Source: Streptomyces fumanus
Lineage (GTDB): Bacteria; Actinomycetota; Actinomycetes; Streptomycetales; Streptomycetaceae
DNA: 64,000 nt
Direction of reading: 5' to 3'
Assembly: GCF_014655295.1 (NCBI RefSeq)
Contig: NZ_BNBI01000008.1
Coordinates: 372,001 to 436,000, forward strand
Below, in pieces: positions 33,401-44,100 of the stretch. The notes beneath the pieces are model-generated. The model ran no database searches, was not told the origin of the DNA, and saw only the letters and a list, made by a program, of their open reading frames with translations. How positions within the stretch are numbered: the stretch's first letter is position 1; the number at the start of each line of letters is the position of its first letter. A program made the translations under genes and the position numbers.

Positions 33401-36400
33401 GCGGCTACGACCGCGACCCCGCCGACCCGCGCGTCACCCACACCGTCGTCCTCGAACACGGCCCGCACGGCGAGGTCCTCAGATCGGCGTCCGTGGTGCA
33501 CGGCCGCCGGGTCGCCGACCCCGCGCTGCCCGCCGAGGTCACCCGCGACCAGTGCCGCACCCACATCGTCTGCACCGAGACGCGGTACACCCCCGACCTC
33601 GACACCCAGGCGCCCGTACCGGTCCACCGGCTCGGCCGGCCGTTCGAGACCCGCAGCTCGGAGATCACCGGCCTGGTCCCGGCCGGGGCCGCCTTCACCC
33701 TGCGCGAGCTGCGCGAGGGCATCGACCGGGCCGCCCCCCTCGCCTACGAGGACGACCCGGACGGCACCGGCGTCCAGCGGCGCCCGCTCGCCGTGCGGCG
33801 CGCCCTGTTCCGCGACGACGCCCTGGCCCCGCTGCCGCTCGGCCACTGGGACACGCTCGCCCTGCCGTACGAGGAGTACCGGCTGGCCTTCACCGCGCAC
33901 CTGGTGGCGGACCGGTACGGCGGGCAGATCACCGACGCCGATCTCACCGCCGCCGGGTACGTGCGCCTCCCGGACGGCGACGACTGGTGGATCCCGTCCG
34001 GCACCGGGGTCCACCCGCCCGGCGACCCCGCCGGCCGCTTCTACCGCACCGTCGGCACCAAGGACCCCTTCGGCGTGACCACGGTCGCCGACTTCGACGC
34101 CCACGACCTGCTGCCGGTCCGCCGCCGGGTCCTCCAGGCCGACTGGAACACCGTCGAACTGGCCAACGACTACCGGGTGCTGGCCCCGGTCCGGCTCACC
34201 GACCCCAACGGCAACCGCTCCGCGGTGGCCTACGACGAACTGGGCCTGGTGGTGCGGACCGCGCTGCTCGGCAAGGAGGGCGCGGGCGAGGGCGACACCC
34301 TGGACGACCCGACCACCCGCCTGGAGTACGACCTCTTCCGGTGGGACCGGCACCGCGCCCCGAACACCACCCGCGTCCTCGCCAGGGAGCGGCACGGCGA
34401 CCCCGGCTCACCGCTGCGCGAGTCGTACACCCACCTCGACGGCGCGGGCACACCGGCCCTGGTCAAGACCCGCACCGCCCCGGGCGAGGCGCTCGTCCCG
34501 GGCCCCGGCGGCACCCCCGGCACGGTCCAGGCGTCCCCGCGCTGGATCGGCACCGGACGGACCGTCGTCACCAACAAGGGCCTGCCGGTCAAGCAGTACG
34601 AGCCGTACTTCAGCCCCACCCATGAGTACGACCCCGAGGAGGCGATGCGCGCCATCGGCTCCACCGCGATCCGCTACTACGACCCCGTCGGCCGCCCGGT
34701 CCGCACCGACCTGCCGGACGGCACCTTCACCCGCACCGGCTTCCGGCAGTGGTCCACCGTCTCCCACGACGCCAACGACACGGTTCTGGACAGCCGCTGG
34801 TACGCGGAGCGGGGCCGCCCCGACCCGCGCACCGAGCCCGAACCGCAGGACCCCGGCCGGCGGGCCGCCTGGCTCGCCGCCCGGCACGCCGGCACACCCG
34901 CCGAGGCACACCTGGACAGCCTCGGCCGCCCGGTGCTCACCGTCGAGCGGCACGAGGACGGCACCACGGTCGCGGCCCGCACCGAGACCGACCTGACCGG
35001 CCGCCGCACCGCCCTCTTCGACGCCCTGGGCCGGACGGTCGCCTCCGGCTTCACCGGCATGGCCGGCACCCCCGTCGTCCTGGACAGCGCCGAGCGGGGC
35101 CGCCGCTGGACCTTCACCGACATCGCCGGCCACCTGGTGCGCACCTGGGACGAGCACGGCCAGGTGCTGCGCGCCGAGTACGACGCGCTGCGCCGGCCGG
35201 TGACCGGGCTGCGCTCCGACGGCGGCGGCCCGGAGACGGTCTTCCAGCACGCCGTCTACGGCGACCGGCACCCCGAGGCCGCCGAACGCAACCTGCTGGG
35301 CACCGTCCACCAGGTCTTCGACACCGACGGCAGCACCCGGGTGCACCGCGCCGACCTGCACGGCATCCCCACCGAGGTGGAGCGCGTCTTCACCCGCGAC
35401 CACACCGCCGACCCGGACTGGCGCCCGGTGACGGCCGCCACCGGCTACCAGGCCGTCCAGTCGGCCGCGGCCCCCCTGCTGGACACCGGCGCCGCCTTCA
35501 CCTCCACCACCGCTCACGACGCCCTCGGCCGCCCGGTGAGGCTGACCCTCCCGGACGGCACCGCCCTGGTCCCCCGGTACGACGAGTCCGGGCTGCCCGC
35601 CTCCCTCGCGGCCCATCTGCCCGGCCGGGCCGAGCCGGTCACCTTCCTCCAGGAACAGGACTACGACGCCCTGGGCCGCCGCCGCTCGGCCCGGTTCGGC
35701 AACGGCGTGCCGACCAGCTTCGCCTACGACCCGGCGACCAGCCGCCTGACCGGCGTGCTCACCGGCCCGGCCACGGCCCCGCTGCAGGACCTGCGCTACA
35801 CCTACGACCCGGTCGGCAACATCACCGAGGTGCGCGACGACGCCCAGCAGACCCACTTCTTCGCCAATCAGGTCGTCGCCCCGGGCAGCCGCTACACCTA
35901 CGACGCCCTCTACCGGCTGGTGCGGGCCACCGGCCGGGAGCACGCGGGCGGCGCCAACGACACCACCCGCACCGACACCGACACCGAGGCGGTCAGCGGG
36001 CTGCCGCACGCCAACGACGCGGCGGCGGTGCGCGCGTACACCGAGACCTACGCGTACGACCCGCTCGGCAACCTCACCGTCCTGCGGCACCGGGCCGCCC
36101 AGGACCTGTGGACCCGCCGCTACCGCTACACCTACCAGGACGACCCCGCCGACCGCACCAACCGCCTGCTGGCCACCAGTTGCCCCGGCGACCCGGAGGC
36201 CGGCCCGTACACCGCCACCTACGACCACGACGCCCTCGGCCGCATGACCCGGCTGAGCGGCACCGCCCCCGGCGAACTGGTCTGGGACGCGTTCGACAGG
36301 CTGCGCCGGGTCGAACTGGGCGGCGGGGGAACGGCGTACTACCGCTACGGCGCCGGCGGCGAGCGCACCCGCAAGGTGACCGAACGCCCCGGCGGGGAGG

Positions 36401-38100
36401 TCGTCGAACACCTCTACCTGGGCCCGCTGGAGATCCGCCGCCGCCGGCAGGGCACGGCGGCCCCCTTCTACGAGCGGCACACCCTGCACCTGTCCGACAA
36501 CACCGGCCGGGTCGCCCAGGTCGACATCAAGCGCCGCGACGACCGCGGAGCGGACCCGGCCAACCCCCTCGACGTGCCCCTGGTCCGCTACCAGTACGGC
36601 GACCACCTGGGCTCCGCCGTCCTGGAGACCGACGACACCGGCCGCCCCGTCTCCTACGAGGAGTACCACCCCTACGGCACCACCGCCTACCGCAGCGGCC
36701 GCCCCGACGCCGACCTGAGCCTGAAGCGCTACCGCTTCGCGGGCAAGGAACGCGACGAGGAGACCGGCCTGTACCGCGTCGGCGCCCGGTACTACGCCCC
36801 CTGGCTGGGCCGGTGGACCAGCCCGGACCCGGCGGGGTTCGCCGACGGGCTGAACCTGTACCGGTACTGCGGCAACAACCCGGTGATGTTCACCGACCCC
36901 GACGGGCACGGCAAGAAACGCAAGCCGCAGCCCGGCGACCTCAACCCGGCGGGCAACGTCACCAACCTCCTCTACAAGCTGCCCAAGGGACGCAAGGCAC
37001 CGGTACTGACCGGAGCGGACTTCGAGAAGATCCTGCCGCCGAACAACCCCCAGCACCCGTACACCCCGGGCAGCGCGGTCTTCGTGCGCTGGGAGACCAG
37101 AAGCGGCGGCGTGCGCGTCCCCATCTTCAACGCCGAGTGGCTCGACCCGGAGACCGGCAAGCCACGGCTGCCCCGGGTGGGCGAGCCGGGCTACGTGGCC
37201 ACCTGGTCGAGCCAGCACCCACCCGAGTACGGCACCCCGGGCGATCCGAGCACCATCAAGACGATCAAGGAGCATGTGTCGCCGCGCGCCCAGGACGCGC
37301 TGGTCGGCGACGCCGCCCGGGCCCAGTCCGGCTCCACCCCCACCATGGTGTCGCCGAAGGCGGTGTCGGACACCAAGACCCCCGGCGACAACGCGGCCAC
37401 CCGGGCGCTGAAGGCGCAGCTCGCCGCGGGCAAGCCGGTCGACGAGGTCGAGGACATCGCCCTGCCCAGCCTGGCCCGGATGAACCAGGCCAACCAGGCG
37501 CACGGCTCCCCGGTCCCGAAGGGCTCCGCCGAGCGCGCCACGCTGGAGCAACTGGGCTACAAGTTCCAGGAGGAGCGGCTCGGCGAGGTGGAGGACAAGA
37601 TCGCCGCGCACACCGGCGGCGGCTCCGGCGGCGGCACCGCCCCCGGCTCCGCTTCCGGCCTCGCCCCCAGCCGTCTGCGGCGGTTCGGGGCCGGAGCTAG
37701 CGGCGTGGGCAACACCCTGGCCGAGGCGGTGGTCCCCGGGTTCGGCGAGGCGGTGCTCGTCGGCACGTACGCGGAGTCCTTCGTGATCGGCACCCTGGGC
37801 TACACCTCGGGCGCGCTGCCCGCCGTGGCCTCGGCGATCTCCGCCGCGCCGGCCACCTTCGCCTGGGCGGTCACCCTGCCCGCCATGGGCGGCGCGGCCG
37901 CCGGCACCGCCGTCGAGGAGACGCTGCGCGGGGCGGGGGCGGGCCAGGCGGTCTCCCTGGGAGCGGCCGTCGCCGGAGCGGCCCTCATGGGCGCGGCCAT
38001 CGGCACGCTGGTGCCGATCCCCGGCGTCAGCACGGCGGTGGGAGCCGGCATCGGCGCGCTGATCGGGGTGGCCGGCTACGCGCTGAGCAAGTGGCTGTGA
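30478..38100 (+). CDS. Tc toxin TcB-TcC fusion (SpvB, TcdB, RHS shell, self-cleaving core, variable toxin region)
   Basis: A 2540-residue protein. The SpvB-like N-terminus reads LPKGGGAIRAIGEKFAADP then LTYDSGAGNGPFGMGWQLSLPA. It is followed by FG-GAP/VCBS-type propeller repeats (LTDLDGDGRLDLVRLDG, LVDLTGDGLADLL) and TcdB middle domains (ADNHMGAETRVRYAPSTAFYL). RHS/YD repeats run from about residue 1370 to 2080. The RHS core (RYRFAGKERDEETGLYRVGARYY, NLYRYCGNNPVMFTDPDG) has Asp2117 and Asp2140 in the positions of the aspartyl self-cleavage pair of TcC proteins. Residues 2144-2540 form the variable effector. In known systems TcB and TcC make a closed shell holding the cleaved effector. The GTG at 30478 follows a GGGGG stretch; a GTG at 30451 is possible. 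TcA follows 55 bp later. Confidence 0.93.
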   Translation: MDEPRTAARATDPEDAFRAVRVGDAVPGGSLPKGGGAIRAIGEKFAADPARGTGRMTVPLTLSAARDLTPALTLTYDSGAGNGPFGMGWQLSLPAVTRRTDNGLPRYLDDDPDAETTADVFLLTGADDLVPVPPGPDGDGTAHPGYRVRRYRPRVEGDFTRIERWTRTADGDVHWRTLSADNLLNVYGRDTASRIADPADPRRVFGWLLCETRDDRGNAVHYRYLAEDATGVDRTAPHERGRGAADDPRRHVARYPYSVRYGNRVPLLDADGRRPVDVSAEQLRDARWMFELVLDYGGHDDAAPTPAPTGPWACRADPFSTHRPGFEVRTYRLCRRALMFHHFPGEPGVGADCLVAATAFGYRAGPDAQGVPGDTARGHVGGSFLESVTVSGFRRAPGGGYTTRSLPPLTFTYTRAEIDTRVRRLDAGSLENLPAGLDETAYDWVDLDGEGLSGALSVRDDAWYYKPNLGGGSLGPLRRLATLPSPPAGPGRELTDLDGDGRLDLVRLDGEPRGFHARTADGDWEPFAPFASAPAPVLAAEPGTGAAPPRLVDLTGDGLADLLTADDTGVVWYPSLGARGFGGPRGAPHPDEDGTGPRPLLADSTRTLFLADMSGDGLTDLVRIGNGEIRYWPSLGHGRFGAPVVMSDAPPLATPEEYDPRRVRLADVDGSGTTDLLYLAPDGVRLWYNRSGNGWSPANRLPDLPHLGHPAQVRVADLLGNGTACLVWSSPLPADAGDPLRYIDLMGGTKPHLLTGADNHMGAETRVRYAPSTAFYLADRRAGRPWHTRLPFPVHVVAEQEHLDHVRRTRFTTRYSYHHGHYDGVEREFAGFALIERQDTEAYEGYAAEVARTGGAQETDPALYQPPVTTRSWFHTGAHPDGPGLLEKLTAGFYLGQRHLPDPELPDGLDPGELRECLRALRGHPLRTEVYSFDGSPDQDHPYTVTETAYAVERLQPRGPARPVFLVEERATMTRGYDRDPADPRVTHTVVLEHGPHGEVLRSASVVHGRRVADPALPAEVTRDQCRTHIVCTETRYTPDLDTQAPVPVHRLGRPFETRSSEITGLVPAGAAFTLRELREGIDRAAPLAYEDDPDGTGVQRRPLAVRRALFRDDALAPLPLGHWDTLALPYEEYRLAFTAHLVADRYGGQITDADLTAAGYVRLPDGDDWWIPSGTGVHPPGDPAGRFYRTVGTKDPFGVTTVADFDAHDLLPVRRRVLQADWNTVELANDYRVLAPVRLTDPNGNRSAVAYDELGLVVRTALLGKEGAGEGDTLDDPTTRLEYDLFRWDRHRAPNTTRVLARERHGDPGSPLRESYTHLDGAGTPALVKTRTAPGEALVPGPGGTPGTVQASPRWIGTGRTVVTNKGLPVKQYEPYFSPTHEYDPEEAMRAIGSTAIRYYDPVGRPVRTDLPDGTFTRTGFRQWSTVSHDANDTVLDSRWYAERGRPDPRTEPEPQDPGRRAAWLAARHAGTPAEAHLDSLGRPVLTVERHEDGTTVAARTETDLTGRRTALFDALGRTVASGFTGMAGTPVVLDSAERGRRWTFTDIAGHLVRTWDEHGQVLRAEYDALRRPVTGLRSDGGGPETVFQHAVYGDRHPEAAERNLLGTVHQVFDTDGSTRVHRADLHGIPTEVERVFTRDHTADPDWRPVTAATGYQAVQSAAAPLLDTGAAFTSTTAHDALGRPVRLTLPDGTALVPRYDESGLPASLAAHLPGRAEPVTFLQEQDYDALGRRRSARFGNGVPTSFAYDPATSRLTGVLTGPATAPLQDLRYTYDPVGNITEVRDDAQQTHFFANQVVAPGSRYTYDALYRLVRATGREHAGGANDTTRTDTDTEAVSGLPHANDAAAVRAYTETYAYDPLGNLTVLRHRAAQDLWTRRYRYTYQDDPADRTNRLLATSCPGDPEAGPYTATYDHDALGRMTRLSGTAPGELVWDAFDRLRRVELGGGGTAYYRYGAGGERTRKVTERPGGEVVEHLYLGPLEIRRRRQGTAAPFYERHTLHLSDNTGRVAQVDIKRRDDRGADPANPLDVPLVRYQYGDHLGSAVLETDDTGRPVSYEEYHPYGTTAYRSGRPDADLSLKRYRFAGKERDEETGLYRVGARYYAPWLGRWTSPDPAGFADGLNLYRYCGNNPVMFTDPDGHGKKRKPQPGDLNPAGNVTNLLYKLPKGRKAPVLTGADFEKILPPNNPQHPYTPGSAVFVRWETRSGGVRVPIFNAEWLDPETGKPRLPRVGEPGYVATWSSQHPPEYGTPGDPSTIKTIKEHVSPRAQDALVGDAARAQSGSTPTMVSPKAVSDTKTPGDNAATRALKAQLAAGKPVDEVEDIALPSLARMNQANQAHGSPVPKGSAERATLEQLGYKFQEERLGEVEDKIAAHTGGGSGGGTAPGSASGLAPSRLRRFGAGASGVGNTLAEAVVPGFGEAVLVGTYAESFVIGTLGYTSGALPAVASAISAAPATFAWAVTLPAMGGAAAGTAVEETLRGAGAGQAVSLGAAVAGAALMGAAIGTLVPIPGVSTAVGAGIGALIGVAGYALSKWL

Positions 38101-38155
38101 GCGCACAGCACCACGACCGAACAACTGAGCACCCGTCAGGCTGGGAGAGCGACCG

Positions 38156-41100
38156 ATGCGGACGACGACCGACAGATTCCATGTCAGGGGACGTGTCATC
38201 AGCGTCTCCGGAGTGCCCTTCCCCGGTCTGACCGTCCGGGTCTTCGTCAAGAGCGGGAACTCCGCGCAGGAGCGCGAGGCCGGGGAACCCGCGACCACCG
38301 ACGAGGACGGCCGCTACGTCGTCTCCTTCCAGGGACTGGGCGGCGGCAAGGGGGCGGCGACCCCCCGGTTCCTGTGCCGCGTCAAGGCGTTCGACGGGGA
38401 GGAGCAGCTCGGCGAGAGCCCGTACGAGGAACTGGAGGAGGACACCGTCATCGACCTGACGGTCGACCGCGAACCGGCCCGGCGGCCGCTGCGGGTGTAC
38501 GGCGAGGTCCGCGACCGGACCGGCGCCCCGCTGACCGAGGGCGCCGTCGAGGCCGCCGACCGGGACCTGCGCGGCGAGGAGCCGCTCGGCCGGGCGGAGC
38601 TGTGCGACGGGCGGTACGAGATCCGCTACGGCCCGGACCAGTTCCGCCGCTCCGAGAAGGACAGCGCCGACCTGGTGCTCAAGGTCCTCGGCGAGGACGG
38701 GACCGAACTGCTGCGCACCCCCGTCCGCTTCAACGTCCCCGACGAACTGGAGTGGAACCTCACCCTCGGCCCCCGCGACTACCCCGGCCCCTCCGAGTGG
38801 GAGACCCTCACCGCGGAACTGACCCCGCTGCTGGACTCCGTCGCGCCGGTGGACCTGCGCGAGGACGACCGGTTCCAGGACGTCTCCTTCCTGGCCGGGG
38901 AGACCGGCCGCACCCCGCTCGGCATCGGCGTATGGGCCGGCTGCCACCGGCTCGCGGCCAAGACCACCCGGGAGGAGGTCCCCCTCGCCCCCGAGGAACT
39001 CTTCGCCTTCCTCGGCCAGGGCCAGCCCTCCATCTTCAGCGAGAGCCTGCTGGACGACCTCAAGGACCCCGAGCGGATGGCCCGGCTGGAGGACCGGACC
39101 CTGCGCGCCCTGGCGGACCTCACCGCCGAGACCCAGCAGGCCCTGCTGGACAAGGCGCTCGCCGACAACCTCGTACCGGTCGCCGTCGAGGACCGCGTCC
39201 CGGCGATCCTGGAGACCCTCGCCAGGATCAAGCTGCGCTACACCGGCGACACGGTGCTCGGCGACGGCCAGGGCACCGTCGGCGAGCTGATCGACCTCAC
39301 CCCCGGCGCCGCCGAGCACAAGACGGCCTTCCTGGAGGCGTTCACCTCGTTCTCCGGGTCGGCCGACGACTTCTGGGACCAGGTGAGCCGGGACGAGGTG
39401 ATCCCCCCGGCGACCGTGCCCCGGGTCCGGCTCTCCCTGGAGCTCGGCGGCCTCACCCGCAACCACGTCCCCCTGGTCGGCGCCCTCGCCGAGCGGTTCA
39501 GCGACCGGACCGAAGGGGGCGCCGGCACCGCCCCGGCCGCCGACGACCGCACCGCCTTCGAACGGTCCCTCGCCCGGCTCTCCCGGGACGACTGGGAGCG
39601 GCAGCTCCAGCAGCCCGCCCTCGGCGGCGGGCCCATCGGCGTCCCCGAGGACACCGAGGGCGACACCGAGGAGGAGAAGCGCCGCGCCTACGCCACCACC
39701 CTCGACCGACAGTTCGAACGAGCCTTCCCCACCGCCTCGTTCACCGGCAAACTCGACCGCGCCCAGGCCACCGGCCGGGCCCTGGCGGCCGGAGGGGACC
39801 AGCAACTGGTCCACTTCCTCGACCACAACCCCGGCTTCGAGCTGGACCGCGTCCGCGTCGACCACTACCTCGACGCGACCCCGGGCGCCCTCGACGGCAT
39901 CGAGGACCCCGACGCCCTGGTCACCGATCTGAAGTCGGTGCAGCGGGCGTTCCAGCTCGACCCCACCTACACCGCGGTCGCCGCCCTGCGCGACCGGGGA
40001 CTCGACTCCGCGCAGGCCGTCTACTTCCTGGGCCGCGGCCAGTTCGTCGCCGCCGTCACCGGCGCGCCCGAGGCACGCACCGGCCTCCTCGCCGACCGGG
40101 TCGCCGCGGCACAGGACGCGGCCCCGCTGTCCGACACCGCCGCCGAACGGCTGTACCGCAAGGCGGAGACCGTCTACGCCCAGTCCCTCGCCCTCTACGG
40201 CGAGTACAACCTGGCCCTGACCGGCGCCACCCCCTTCGCCCTGCCCGACCAGGCACCCGACGCCGCCACCGAGGCGCGGATCAGGGCCCTGCCCAACCTG
40301 CGCACCCTGTTCGGCTCCGTCGACTACTGCGCCTGCGCGGGCTGCCGCTCGGTGCACAGCCCCGCCGCGTACTTCGTCGACGTCCTGCGCTTCCTCGGCC
40401 AGCGCGGCACCCAGGGCACCGGCCCGCACGCCGGCCGGAGCGTACGGGACGTGCTCCTGGCCCGCCGCCCCGACCTCGGCGCCCTCGAACTGGGCTGCGA
40501 GAACACCGAGACACCGCTGCCCTACGTCGACCTGGTCAACGAGATCCTGGAGGACGTCGTCGCCCCCGAGGCGCCCGTCGTCCTCGACGTCGCCCTCGCC
40601 GGGGAACTCGGCGCCGGCCAGATCTCCCCGGTCCTGCGCGACGCGCTGGCCGCCCGGGGCGTCACCGTCGCCGCCGACGCCCGGATGCAGGCCCCGGACA
40701 GCCGCAACTGGTGGACCGTCCGGGACAGCGGCCACGCCTGGACGATCTCCCGCGACCCGGTCGAGGGCGGCGAGGAACTGCGCGTCCGGGTCTCCCGCCA
40801 GACCTTCGCCTCCGCCGCCGAACTGCTGGCCAACCCCGAGTACACCAACCAGGGGGCCTACCGCAGGCTGCGCCAGGAGGTCTTCCCGCTGCACCTCCCC
40901 TTCGACCTGGCCCACCTCCAGACCCGCAGCTACCTCGACCACCTCGGCGTACCCCGCCCGGACCTGCTGGAGCTGCTGCGCCGCTCCGGCCCCGGCGCCC
41001 TCTCACCGACCCAGCTCGCCGCCGCCCGGCTGGGCCTGACCGAGACCGCCCGGATGATCGTCACCGGCACCCTGCCCGGCCGCGCCCCCTGGGAGTTCTA

Positions 41101-44100
41101 CGGCCTCGCCGAGACCGGCAACGACATCCCCGACCCCGACGACCCCACCCGCCGCGTCACCGGCACCTGGACCGAGGTCCTCGCGCACGTCCCGGTCCTG
41201 CTGCACCGCACCGGCCTGGCCTACACCGGGCTGCTGCAACTGCTGGAGACCGCCTACGTCAACCCGCAGGGCGCGCTGCGGATCATCCGGTCGGGCGAGG
41301 GCCCGGGACCCGAGTGCGACGTCTCCGCGTTCGTCGTCACGGAGCTGGACACCGACGCCCTCGACCGCCTCCACCGGTTCGTGCGGCTGTGGCGGGCGGG
41401 GGAGTGGACGATGCCCGAACTCGACCTGCTGCTGCCGCCGAACGAGAACACCGCCGCCGCGGAACCCGGAGTGATCACCTCCAGGGCGCTGCGCGAACTG
41501 GCCGGCCTGCTGAAGCTGCGCACCCGGCTGGCGCTGGACTGGACCGAGGTCCGCAGCCTCTTCCGCGGCATCGAGCACCGCCCGCACCGGATCTGGGGCG
41601 ACGAGGGCGCGACCGAGGCGGAGACCCAGTACCAGAGGCTGTTCCGCAACCGGCTGGTCGGCGCCGTCGACCGGTTCCCCGCCGACCCGGCGGACATCAC
41701 CGGCACGGTCGGCGACCACGTGCCCGGCATCCTCGCCGCGTTCCGCATCCGCGAGGGCGACCTCCAGCTCGTCCTCGACGACCTGGGGGCCACCGCCGCC
41801 ACCCCGCTCGACCTGGCCCTGCTCGGCCGGGTGCACCGCGTCGCCGTGGCCGCCAAGGCGCTGCGGCTGACCGTGGACCAGTTCCTGCGGCTGGTCCGGC
41901 TCTGGGACGAGGACCCGTTCGGCGCCCCGGCCGACCTGCTGGACCTCGCCGACCTCGCCGCCCTGGTCGCCGGGTCCTCCCTCACCGTGGCCCAGCTTGA
42001 TCACCTGCTGGCCCACCGGATCGTCCCGCACTCCGCCACCGCCCTGGAGTCCAGGACCGTCACCGCGTTCCTCACCGAGCTGCGCACCGGCCTGGAGAAG
42101 ATCACCACCGAGCTGCGGCGCGCCGCCGAGGAGAGCCCGGAGGCGTACGTCCGGGCCCGGCTCGGGCTGCTCGGCGCGCTCGTCACCGACGCCGACCAGG
42201 TCGCCGCCCTCGCCCTGGCCGACGGCACCTGGCAGGGCCCCCAGGCCCAGCGGGACGCGCTGATCGGGCAGTACTTCACCGGGGTCCTCGATCTCACCGA
42301 GGCCCGCGCCCGGCTGGCCGCCCTGCCCGCCGGGCTCGACCCGCTCCAGCGCCAGCAGGCCGTCGACGCCCGCTTCGGCTACCTCCAGCCCGCCCTGGAG
42401 ACGTATCTGCTGACCACCCGGCGCGAGGCGTACATCGCCCAGAGCTGCGCCGACCTGCTGGCCCTGGACGTGCCCACGGCCACCGTCCTGCTCGGCGCGC
42501 TGCACCGGCCCGGCGCCACCGGCACCCTGCTGGCCGACCTCGACGACCCCCGCCTGCTGGAACGGCTGCCCGACGGCGGCTACCGCTACCCGCCCGCCGA
42601 GGCCGACTTCCCGAACGCCTTCGGGGCGCTGCGGCTGCTGCACAAGGACGCGCTGCTCGTCGGCGCGCTGAAACTGACGGCGGACGACGTGCGGTGGTGG
42701 CTGGCCGACGGCCGGGCGGCGGCCCTCGGCTGGCCGCACCCGGGGGACTTCCCGGTGGACGACACCGGCACGCCCGTACCGCTCCAGCAGTGGGTCGCCA
42801 TGGCCCGGTACTTCACCTGGCGGGCCGCGCTGCCCCCGGCCCCGCTCACCGCGCTGGAGTTCACCGCCCGGGTCCTGGACCCCGCCGTGTCCTCCGCCGC
42901 CGTCCTGGCCGACCTGGCCGCCCTCACCGGCTGGCCGCCCGCCGACCTCGACGCCCTGGTGGCCGCCTTCGGCTGGCGCGGCACCGGCACGGACGTGGTC
43001 AAGGAGCGGCTCGCCGACTCGGCGTCGCTGCTGCGCCTGGCCGGTGCCGCCGCCGTGCTCCGGCGGGTGGGCGTGGCCGCCGAACGGGCCCTGGCCTGGG
43101 CCGTCGCCGAGCCGGGGGAGGAGGTCGCGGAGAGCCTGAAGCAGACCGTGAAGGCCAAGTACGACCTCGGCCAGTGGCAGGAGGTCATCCGGCCCCTCCA
43201 GGACGTCTTCCGGGAACGCAAGCGCAAGGCGCTCGTGGACTGGCTGGTCGCCCACCCCGACGAGGGCTCCGGCCAGAGCTGGGGCGACAGCAACGGCCTG
43301 TACGCGCACTTCCTCATCGACGTCGAGATGAGCCCGTGCATGCTCACCTCCCGCCTCAAGCAGGCGGCCGCCTCCGCCCAGTTGTTCGTGCAGCGCGTCC
43401 AGTTGAACCTGGAGACCGACATCCTGGCCGCCACGGACCTGGACCCGCGCTGGAAGCAGTGGACCTGGATGAAGCGCTACCGGGTCTGGGAGGCCAACCG
43501 GAAGGTCTTCCTCTACCCGGAGAACTGGCTGGAGCCGGAGCTGCGCGACGAGAAGTCCCCGTTCTTCCGCGACCTGGAACAGGAGCTGATGCAGAACGAG
43601 GTCACCGCCGAGAGCGCCGAGGACGCCTTCCGCACCTACCTGGAGAACGTCGACCGGATCGCCAACCTGGAGATCCGGGCCCAGCACACCGAGGTGGCCG
43701 GCCCCGACGAGACCTATCTGCACGTCATCGGCCGCACCCGCTCCAGCCAGGGCGCCGAGTACTACCACCGGCGCCAGGTCAACGGGGCCCGCTGGACCCC
43801 CTGGGAGCGGATCGACCTGGAGATCAACGGCAACCACCTGGTGACCGCCGTGCACCACCGCCGGCTCCACCTGCTGTGGCCCCAGTTCCTGGAACGGGCC
43901 GTCGGGCCGAGCACCATGCGCACCCCGAGCGCCAACTCCTCGGCCGCGCTGCCCCAGCCCGACCGGTACTGGGAAGTACGCATGTTCTGGAGCGAACTGA
44001 AGAAGGGCGGCTGGAGCCCCAAGGTGCTCTCCGACCGGTCGGGCACCATCTGGCAGTACGCGGCGGGCGCGAACACCCCGTACAACGTCGCGCTGCGCGC

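Noticed and set aside
30139..34395. Long minus-strand and alternative-frame open stretches opposite the TcB-TcC gene
   Set aside because: Third-position GC bias and domain content support only the plus-strand frame; the others are Arg/Pro/Gly-rich shadows.
38101..38155. A hidden immunity gene between TcB-TcC and TcA
   Set aside because: Only 55 bp separate the two genes; they hold a ribosome site and no frame of useful length.
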